Origin: JBEGQX01 sp041180805
GTDB taxonomy: Bacteria > Planctomycetota > Planctomycetia > Gemmatales > Gemmataceae
Assembly (NCBI GenBank): GCA_041180805.1
Contig: JBEGQX010000089.1
Span: 1-22,202 of the forward strand
Direction: 5' to 3'
Length of the DNA: 22,202 bases
The position numbers and the translations under genes are program-made. A model generated the notes under the pieces. It did no database searches, was not told the DNA's origin, and worked only from the letters and a program-made list of their open reading frames with translations. Shown piece after piece: positions 16,751 to 22,202 of this stretch (position 1 is the first letter of the stretch; each line of letters starts with the position of its first letter).

Positions 16751-17194
16751 TTATTCCTGGGGTGAGATGTTCTTGTAACCAAGTTTCTCAAGGTAAAATT
16801 TTTCCTTGCGGCGCATCTCTTTGCGCGGGCTTTCTTTAAGGTCATCATATCCGCAAAGATGAAGTGTGCCATGAATAGTGTACAGAACCAGTTCAGTTTC
16901 CAGTGTGTGCCTTAATTTGGCCGCGGTTCGTTTTGCCACCCCGATTCCCAGATATAACTCACCATTCATGGTTCCCTTTTGAGAGTCCAGGGGGAAGGTT
17001 ATGACATCAGTTGGTTCATCGTGATTTAAAAATTTCTTATTGATTTCATGAATTTCACGGTCATTCATCAGGATGAGATTGATCTCAGCATGCTTAAATC
17101 CCTCGGTTTTTAAAACGATGGCGCATGCGCGCTGGAATACTTTGTCTTCCGGAAGTTTCCAGCGTTTGCGTCCAAGAATATGGATGTTGATCAA
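16751..17194 (-). CDS. ybeY: Endoribonuclease YbeY, with variant metal site
   Basis: 147 aa, normal length. YbeY is a metal-dependent RNase needed for 16S rRNA 3' processing and ribosome quality control. Seen here: LILMNDREIHEINKKFLNHDEPTDVITFPLD (split: 40-55 and 56-70), NGELYLGIGVAKR (77-89), and the metal motif HGTLHLCGYDD (108-118). Classical YbeY has three His ligands, HGxLHLxGYDH; here the first two are His108 and His112 but the third position is Asp118. The conserved Arg of the E. coli type (R59) aligns with Leu56. Asp can bind zinc, so activity is plausible. The start is TTG 17194 in TTGA, overlapping the parA stop by 4 bp, with AAGG 7 nt upstream. Confidence 0.93.
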   Translation of the reverse strand: MINIHILGRKRWKLPEDKVFQRACAIVLKTEGFKHAEINLILMNDREIHEINKKFLNHDEPTDVITFPLDSQKGTMNGELYLGIGVAKRTAAKLRHTLETELVLYTIHGTLHLCGYDDLKESPRKEMRRKEKFYLEKLGYKNISPQE

Positions 17195-18078
17195 GAGGCA
17201 ACCTTGGAAGAGATTTCAGCGGATTTGAAAATAGGGGAGGTTTTTTCCTGGGTTGTTGGAATCTGCTCTGGTGGAAGGTCTGCAAAATATCCCTTCGCGG
17301 GGACGGTAAGGAATTCCTCCGCCAGCCTCAGGTAGTCTTCCGCGCCATTGCAGTTGGGTTCATATTCAAAGATGGATTTTGCAAAGCTTGGGCATTCGGC
17401 AAGCTTGATATTTCTTCGGATTTTGGTCGAGAATATTTTTGCCTCGCACCAGGGTGTTTTGATGTGTTTGCTTTTCTCAAGGAATGCCTGAAGATCCGAA
17501 ACTACTTCCTGGGAAAGCTTGGTGTTTGGTTCAAACATGGTCAGCACAACCCCTGAGACTTTCAGGCAGGAGTTCAATCTCTTGGCCACCAATTGAGTGG
17601 TTTCCAGAAGCTTTCCCAAGCCATGAAGCGCAAAGTAGTGCGGTTGCAATGGGATAAGGACTTCTGATACGCATGATAAGGCATTTAAAGTTAGGACCCC
17701 CAATGAAGGTGGGCAGTCCATAATACAACAATCGATTTCCATTGAATCGTTTTGCAGCGCATCCCTTAGCAAAAGTTCTCTTCCGACCATCCCAGCCAGT
17801 TCAACTTCGGCGGCAGCCAGATTAATATCTGATGGAATTAGTGTCAGATTTTCAGCGACTTCCACCATTGCGGACTTCAAGGGTTTTGATTGGACAAGGA
17901 TTTCGTAAATCGAGCAATTTACAGAAGAAGCGCATAGATGGGCTGTTGCATGTGCTTGTGGGTCCAAGTCAATCAGGCAAACTTTTTGACCCTTTCTTGC
18001 CAAGGCAGAAGCTAGGTTCACAGCGGTGGTCGTTTTTCCAACACCACCTTTTTGATTTAGGACTGCAATTTTGCGCAT
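17191..18078 (-). CDS. ParA/Soj-family chromosome-partitioning ATPase
   Basis: 295 aa, first gene of the ten-gene operon. It has the deviant Walker A motif QKGGVGKTTT (8-17), the switch LIDLDPQAHAT, the Walker B-like CCIMDCPPSLG and the helix ALHGLGKLLETTQ typical of ParA/Soj ATPases that position DNA or proteins on the nucleoid. There is no DNA-binding extension at the N-terminus, as in chromosomal Soj. No parB or parS-like site lies in this window, so a role in placing another cargo is possible. I chose ATG 18078, which starts directly at the first beta strand with AGGGG upstream; a GTG at 18201 would add 41 residues unlike any ParA. A promoter candidate lies just upstream. Confidence 0.93.
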   Translation of the reverse strand: MRKIAVLNQKGGVGKTTTAVNLASALARKGQKVCLIDLDPQAHATAHLCASSVNCSIYEILVQSKPLKSAMVEVAENLTLIPSDINLAAAEVELAGMVGRELLLRDALQNDSMEIDCCIMDCPPSLGVLTLNALSCVSEVLIPLQPHYFALHGLGKLLETTQLVAKRLNSCLKVSGVVLTMFEPNTKLSQEVVSDLQAFLEKSKHIKTPWCEAKIFSTKIRRNIKLAECPSFAKSIFEYEPNCNGAEDYLRLAEEFLTVPAKGYFADLPPEQIPTTQEKTSPIFKSAEISSKVAS

Positions 18079-18121
18079 GAATGTAAAACCCCTGCCTTGG
18101 ATTTCATTATTTAATCCGGCC

Positions 18122-18150
18122 CTTATAAAAAACGAAAGCAGGTTTGAAAA
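18122..18150 (-). promoter_or_regulatory. Candidate promoter of the parA-to-HEAT operon
   Basis: Minus strand: TTTTCA (18145-18150), a 17-bp spacer, then TATAAG (18122-18127, 5/6 to consensus). Transcription would begin near 18115, about 37 nt before the parA start. This is the only convincing promoter-like match in the 205-bp divergent gap. It would drive the ten genes down to 8349. Confidence 0.45.
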
Positions 18151-18151
18151 C

Positions 18152-18191
18152 CCCAAAAACAGTTGATTTTGGGTAATCTGGGCTGTTTTTG
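18152..18191. repeat. Nested, mutually exclusive inverted repeats between parA and the ABC genes
   Basis: Two perfect inverted repeats share one arm. CCCAAAA (18152-18158) pairs with TTTTGGG (18167-18173). CAAAAACAG (18154-18162) pairs with CTGTTTTTG (18183-18191). Both cannot form at once. The block lies immediately upstream of the parA promoter candidate and about 90 bp before the ABC ATPase start. It could be an operator for both directions, or a leader switch if the ABC transcript begins upstream of it. The repeat is certain; its role is not. Confidence 0.5.
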
Positions 18192-18283
18192 CGAGAATCA
18201 CGGTTTTTACAAAATAGTTCTTTTAAACTTTCTTGGCCATTGTGGCGATTTATTAATGACGGGATGTGTTGCTTCAGGTTTCC

Positions 18284-19324
18284 ATGGGGATTCCGCACTC
18301 TCGCACACGGAGTATTCCATTGGCCGCAGGGCAGGCAAACGATCTTGTCATTGAGTCATTCAAACTGACCAAGATCTACCAAAACAAGCAAATTGCTCTC
18401 AACGATGTTTCGTTGCGGATCGAGCCAGGTACCGTACTTGGGTTGTTAGGTTCCAATGGTGCGGGAAAGACCACTTTAATTCGTATGATCATAGGGTTAC
18501 ACAGACCCTCTGCCGGTTGGGTGAAGGTTTTTGGGAAAACCATGACCCCTAATAGTGCGGAACTTCGCAGGCGAATCGGTTACATACCAACAAACCCTCA
18601 ATTTCCCAAAGGAATGACACCAATTACCTATCTGGATTACATGGCCAGATTGTTTGGGTTGCCACAAGATGTTCGAAAACCAAGATTGGCTTCCTTGATC
18701 AGGGCAGTGGACTTACTTGGTGCCTCCGGGAACTTGATTTCAGGTTTTTCAAATGGAATGACCGCCAGACTTGCGGTTGCTGCAAGTCTTATTAACGAAC
18801 CGGATCTGCTTATTTGGGATGAACCCACCCACGGGTTGGACCCCGAAGCTCGTAGAAGCATGCTGGATTTAATTAAGACTTTGGCCAGGGAAAAAACCTT
18901 GATCGTCTCAAGCCATAACCTTAGCGATATAGACGAAGTTTGCAATCATGCCGCGGTATTAAGCCATGGCCAGCTTATTTATTCCGGACCTTTGCAGGAT
19001 CTTAAGGGAAGAATCAGAAAAAATCATTTTGAGCTTGATCTGGAGGCTGATCAAAAGTCTATCTCTCGTGTAGCTGCGACCATAAAATCTTTGAGCGAAT
19101 TCAAAGCTGTTAATGTCAAGCAAAGGAAGATGGAAGTTTTTCTTAATGATGATGTGGTTGCATCCACGGCCCTGGCAAATCTCTTCATGACACTAAGCGA
19201 TGGCAAAGTGAATCTGGTTGGTATCAAAAGTATTGGCCAGCAAACAGAAGAGGCTTTTCTAGATCTGGTGGAACAGGAAGAATCCAGGGGATTTGCACGA
19301 ATTTACAAGCAGGAAGCGGCTTAA
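18284..19324 (+). CDS. ABC transporter ATP-binding subunit
   Basis: 346 aa. The nucleotide-binding domain has Walker A LGSNGAGKTT (55-64), signature SGFSNGMTARLAVA (153-166, in place of the canonical LSGGQ), Walker B DLLIWDEP (174-181), D-loop GLDP (184-187) and switch histidine in SSHNLSDIDEV. A C-terminal extension of roughly 110 residues (after about 240) is typical of ATPases that drive ABC-2 permeases such as NatA-like and drug exporters. The substrate cannot be told. Start ATG 18284 has CAGG 5 nt upstream; a GTG at 18266 is possible. The permease gene follows 24 bp after the stop, forming a two-gene exporter operon divergent from parA. Confidence 0.92.
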   Translation: MGIPHSRTRSIPLAAGQANDLVIESFKLTKIYQNKQIALNDVSLRIEPGTVLGLLGSNGAGKTTLIRMIIGLHRPSAGWVKVFGKTMTPNSAELRRRIGYIPTNPQFPKGMTPITYLDYMARLFGLPQDVRKPRLASLIRAVDLLGASGNLISGFSNGMTARLAVAASLINEPDLLIWDEPTHGLDPEARRSMLDLIKTLAREKTLIVSSHNLSDIDEVCNHAAVLSHGQLIYSGPLQDLKGRIRKNHFELDLEADQKSISRVAATIKSLSEFKAVNVKQRKMEVFLNDDVVASTALANLFMTLSDGKVNLVGIKSIGQQTEEAFLDLVEQEESRGFARIYKQEAA

Positions 19325-19348
19325 CTGTGATTGCTGCGGGAGATTGAA

Positions 19349-20113
19349 ATGAGTTCCACACCTGAACTGCAGTATCGCAAGTGGCTTCCTTATTGGGCTG
19401 TTTTTCAAGCCGACATGCACCAGACCATTCATACATGGGCCTACAGGGCATGGTTGGTGATATCCTTAATGGTTTTGGCTGGATTTTTCACCTACAAGGT
19501 TGGGGCTTACAAGGAGGCTGGTATTATTCAGCCTGGCTCAGCTTTTATGCTTCAAACCATGCGTTACACAATTTTGGGTTGTTTCACCCTTGTTGTGGTT
19601 TTAACCGCTGGATGTATTTCCTCGGAGCGCGGAACCCTTGCAGATTCAGTTTTAAGCCGGGGAATCAGCAGGTACCAATATTTCCTGGGTAAACTTCATG
19701 CAAGAATTGTGACGGTTCTTGGCACATTCCTGTTTTTGGGAATAGCAACTATTATTGGTTGCAGGTTTTTTCTGCACGAGGATCTTTCTTTGCTGGGAAG
19801 TGCAGTTGCCCTAACTGCGATTTGCGCACTTTTGGTAACCGTTGTTTCCTGTTGTGTCACTGTGAGTGCAATATTTAACAGTACCGCTATAAGCATTGTC
19901 AGTGTGTGGTTGCTGCTTTTGGGGGTAACTTTGGGCCTGAGTTATTTTCCCCATGTACACCTTTCGCCGGAAGTAACCCTCCAGGCTTTACCTCACATGA
20001 TTCAAGGGGAATACGACCCCAAGAATCTCCTAAGGCTTTTTGCGTGGGCCTTTGGAATTTCCGGGGGCGTATCCCTGGTGGGCATGGGCTGGTTTGCCCG
20101 CCGCGATATTTAA
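19349..20113 (+). CDS. ABC-2 type membrane permease
   Basis: 254 aa with about six membrane spans: WLVISLMVLAGFFTYKVG, YTILGCFTLVVVLTAGCIS, VLGTFLFLGIATIIGC, LLGSAVALTAICALLVTVV, AISIVSVWLLLLGVTLGLS and LFAWAFGISGGVSLVGMGW. Between spans 2 and 3 lies the short cytoplasmic coupling helix SERGTLADSVLSRGISRYQYFLGK, here split as SERGTLADSVLSRG and ISRYQYFLGK, which resembles NosY/GldF-type ABC-2 permeases (an 'SRG.sR..y..GK' pattern). It partners the ATPase 24 bp upstream. The start ATG 19349 has GGGAG about 7 nt upstream; a TTG at 19331 is less likely. Its stop codon directly abuts that of the phosphorylase gene on the other strand. Confidence 0.85.
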   Translation: MSSTPELQYRKWLPYWAVFQADMHQTIHTWAYRAWLVISLMVLAGFFTYKVGAYKEAGIIQPGSAFMLQTMRYTILGCFTLVVVLTAGCISSERGTLADSVLSRGISRYQYFLGKLHARIVTVLGTFLFLGIATIIGCRFFLHEDLSLLGSAVALTAICALLVTVVSCCVTVSAIFNSTAISIVSVWLLLLGVTLGLSYFPHVHLSPEVTLQALPHMIQGEYDPKNLLRLFAWAFGISGGVSLVGMGWFARRDI

Positions 20114-20117
20114 TTAA
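20110..20117. other. Palindrome encoding both abutting stop codons
   Basis: TTAATTAA contains the TAA of the ABC permease (20111-20113) and, on the other strand, the TAA of the phosphorylase (20114-20116). The two convergent genes therefore have no base between them, and there is no intergenic terminator. Confidence 0.95.
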
Positions 20118-22202
20118 GCCCAGTGAATCAGGCCTGGCTCAAAGGGATTTCCCAAATCCTGATGTCTCGGTAAAACACGGATTTTGTATCCATGCTGACC
20201 GCTGGATATGCAGGAAATTTCTCCTTCGTAGATCCAGTTTTTCACCGAATCTTCCCTTACCACTTTCATTGGTAAAGTATGGATGTTCTGGATATTCCAA
20301 TGGGAATCCAGAGGGCCGTGATAAATCTGTACCTCGACATCGTTTGTGGAAAGATCGCCAAGATGCACCCTGGCTTGAACTTTCAAGGATGATCCAACTT
20401 TGAAGGGATCCTTCGAAGGGGAGGTTGTTTCCTCGATGTGTATGTTCGACCAGTTGGAAAGTACCTTGGAGCGCCAGGTTGCCAAGTCGCCAGCAGATTT
20501 GTAATTGTCACTGCACAATTTTGTAAATCGCTGTGAAGATGGCAGATAGCAAACCTTTGAGTATTCGGCTACCATTCTTGAGGTTGAATAAACAGGCGCA
20601 AGCGTGGAGATGGCATTTTTCATCATCTTGATCCAGCCCCTGGGAAGACCATCCGTGCCCCTGTTGTAGAATAATGGCACTACTTCCTGTTCAAGAAGGT
20701 CGTAAATGGCACGGCTTTCCACTTCGTCTTGATATGCAAGGTCCGAGTATTCTTCGCCTGCACCAATAGCCCATCCATTTTGGCCGTTGAAGCCTTCACA
20801 CCACCAGCCGTCCAAAATACTCATATTAAGCCCGCCATTCACGGCTACTTTCATGCCGCTGGTACCAGAGGCTTCAAGGGGTCTTCTTGGATTGTTCAGC
20901 CATACATCCACACCCTGTACTAATTGCCTGGCCACATTCATGTCGTAATCTTCAATGAAAACCACGCGATGCCTGAATTCGGCGCGTTTGGCCATGTGAA
21001 GAATTTCCGCAATAAGTTCCTTGCCACCGTGGTCTTGAGGGTGTGCTTTACCGGCAAAAACCAGTTGAACTGGTTTTTCTTTGTTGTTTACAAGTGCCGC
21101 TAGTCTTTCCACTTGGCGGAAAATCAGTGATCCGCGTTTGTAGGTGGCAAAACGCCTTGCAAACCCAATAGTCAAGGCTTCAGGGTCTAAAACTTCATCC
21201 GCTCTGTTGATTTCCGCAGGTGTTGCACCCCTGTTTTTAAGCTGCTGCTTAAGGCGCTTGCGAGCGAAAGCCACCAAACTTTCCCTGCGGCGTTCGTGGG
21301 TTCTCCAAATTTCCGCATCCGGAATTGAATTTACCCTTTTCCAAAGTTGGTCATCCTGGGGTTTGTTAGTCCAGCCTGCCCCCATGTATCGATCAAAAAG
21401 TTGGGACATTTCAGGAGATGCCCAGGTGCTGGTATGCACCCCATTGGTGATCGAAGTGATGGGAACTTCTTTTTCTGAAATGAGCCCCGCCCAGATATTG
21501 TTCCACATCTTTCTGGACACTTCTCCATGAAGCTTGCTGACGCCATTGGAGACATTTGCCAAGCGAACTGCAAGAATAGTCATGCAGAAAGGTTCGTTTT
21601 CGTCAGAAGGGTTTTCTCTTCCAAGGCCGAGGAATTCGTCAGCGCCAAGGCCAAGCGCTGACATGGTTTCTTGAAAATAGTGTTCAATCTGGCTAGGTGC
21701 GAAACGGTCGTTACCCGCTGGCACCGGAGTGTGGGTGGTGAAAACTGTTCCAGCAGCAACCGCTTCACGAGCTTTTTGAAAATCAATTTTCTGTTCTTCC
21801 ATGAAGCAGCGAATTCTCTCCAACCCACAGAACGCGCTGTGACCTTCATTCATGTGGCAGACAGTTGGGTCTATTCCAAGGGCGTGAAGAACTTTGGTGC
21901 CACCCATGCCAAGAATGATTTCCTGTTGGATGCGGGTGTCGGTATTACCACCATACAGCCTCGCTGTAATTTCCCTGTCTTCCGGTGAATTGGCTGGAAT
22001 GTTTGCATCCAAAAGCAGTAAAGGTACTCTCCCAACCTGAACTTTCCAAACACGAATCAATACATGCCTGCCAGGGAATGACACACCAATGATCAGTGGA
22101 GTGCCATCTTTATTAAGGACTTGTGTGGCGGGTAAATTGAAAAAATCATTTTCCGGATATCTTTCCTGCTGCCATCCGTCTGCATTCAGGTATTGGCGGA
22201 AA
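20114..22202 (-). CDS. Alpha-glucan (glycogen/maltodextrin) phosphorylase, GT35; N-terminus beyond right edge
   Basis: 695 codons plus the stop are visible, and the reading frame stays open to the right edge (FRQYLNADGWQQERYPEN at the very end), so this is a partial gene; the GTG at 22084 is internal. The enzyme releases glucose-1-phosphate from glycogen or maltodextrin with phosphate and PLP. Landmarks are VCHMNEGHSAF, FTTHTPVPAGND, TSITNGVHTSTW, IGFARRFATYKRGSL, FAGKAHPQDHGGKE, and EASGTSGMK followed by VAVNGGLNMSILDGWW, where the PLP Lys codon is at 20849-20851. The EASGTSGMK form, as I recall, is typical of the shorter bacterial alpha-glucan phosphorylases and not of E. coli MalP/GlgP (EASGTGNMK). 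No glycogen-synthesis neighbour is visible. Confidence 0.95.
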   Translation of the reverse strand, partial: FRQYLNADGWQQERYPENDFFNLPATQVLNKDGTPLIIGVSFPGRHVLIRVWKVQVGRVPLLLLDANIPANSPEDREITARLYGGNTDTRIQQEIILGMGGTKVLHALGIDPTVCHMNEGHSAFCGLERIRCFMEEQKIDFQKAREAVAAGTVFTTHTPVPAGNDRFAPSQIEHYFQETMSALGLGADEFLGLGRENPSDENEPFCMTILAVRLANVSNGVSKLHGEVSRKMWNNIWAGLISEKEVPITSITNGVHTSTWASPEMSQLFDRYMGAGWTNKPQDDQLWKRVNSIPDAEIWRTHERRRESLVAFARKRLKQQLKNRGATPAEINRADEVLDPEALTIGFARRFATYKRGSLIFRQVERLAALVNNKEKPVQLVFAGKAHPQDHGGKELIAEILHMAKRAEFRHRVVFIEDYDMNVARQLVQGVDVWLNNPRRPLEASGTSGMKVAVNGGLNMSILDGWWCEGFNGQNGWAIGAGEEYSDLAYQDEVESRAIYDLLEQEVVPLFYNRGTDGLPRGWIKMMKNAISTLAPVYSTSRMVAEYSKVCYLPSSQRFTKLCSDNYKSAGDLATWRSKVLSNWSNIHIEETTSPSKDPFKVGSSLKVQARVHLGDLSTNDVEVQIYHGPLDSHWNIQNIHTLPMKVVREDSVKNWIYEGEISCISSGQHGYKIRVLPRHQDLGNPFEPGLIHWA

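Noticed and set aside
18079..18201. 41-residue N-terminal extension of ParA from a GTG start
   Set aside because: It would run through the promoter candidate and inverted repeats, and ParA proteins normally begin at the strand before KGGVGKTT, as ATG 18078 gives.
18079..18283. parS partition site beside parA
   Set aside because: I looked for the TGTTTCACGTGAAACA type palindrome and saw nothing close. The inverted repeats present have a different sequence and spacing.
20114..22084. Phosphorylase as a complete 656-aa gene from the GTG at 22084
   Set aside because: The frame stays open to the right edge and the upstream residues fit the phosphorylase fold, so the gene is cut by the window.
1..22202. 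Defence island, prophage, transposon, CRISPR array, rRNA or tRNA
   Set aside because: No transposase, integrase, repeat-spacer pattern, terminal inverted repeats or RNA gene signature was seen on either strand. The genes are mostly housekeeping.

Overview
The window looks like chromosomal DNA of a planctomycete (Planctomycetota), probably near the Gemmatales. This is an inference from gene content, with no database search behind it. The pointers are a secreted caspase-fold protein, a soluble Hanks-type kinase, a secreted WD40 propeller, a HEAT-repeat membrane protein, a Gram-negative outer-membrane toolkit (LptE-like and BamD-like lipoproteins) and a membrane diadenylate cyclase. By eye the base composition is moderately AT-rich (not counted). 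No mobile element, CRISPR array, rRNA or tRNA was found.

Layout. (1) 1-3936, minus strand: a kinase, a DUF3754/TMEM143-like membrane protein and a class I aminotransferase form a short operon. It is followed by a caspase-fold protein, cut by the left edge, in which both catalytic residues appear to be replaced. (2) 4045-8015, plus strand: a compact bifunctional proline dehydrogenase/P5C dehydrogenase (putA), then a secreted seven-repeat WD40 protein 20 bp downstream. (3) 8018-8179, minus strand: a 53-aa lipoprotein gene. It is preceded upstream by three 5-bp direct repeats at an exact 11-bp period. (4) 8349-18078, minus strand: one long operon read in the order parA, ybeY, recO, TPR/BamD-like, lptE-like, folP, cdaA, ybbR/cdaR, proA, HEAT protein. 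All its junctions are short overlaps or gaps of 27 bp or less. (5) 18284-20113, plus strand: an ABC transporter ATPase and its permease. (6) 20114-22202, minus strand: an alpha-glucan phosphorylase whose N-terminus lies beyond the right edge.

How the genes fit together. The long operon mixes chromosome partitioning (ParA), 16S rRNA processing (YbeY), recombination repair (RecO), outer-membrane assembly (TPR lipoprotein, LptE), folate synthesis (FolP), c-di-AMP synthesis with its regulator (CdaA, YbbR) and proline synthesis (ProA). It reads as a housekeeping operon and not as an acquired island. PutA (proline breakdown) and ProA (proline synthesis) lie about 3 kb apart on opposite strands, and both handle glutamate-5-semialdehyde.

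No complete, obviously new defence or secretion system is visible. The items most worth a second look are the apparently dead caspase, the kinase/DUF3754/aminotransferase cluster, the small lipoprotein with its phased upstream repeats, and the nested inverted repeats between parA and the ABC genes.
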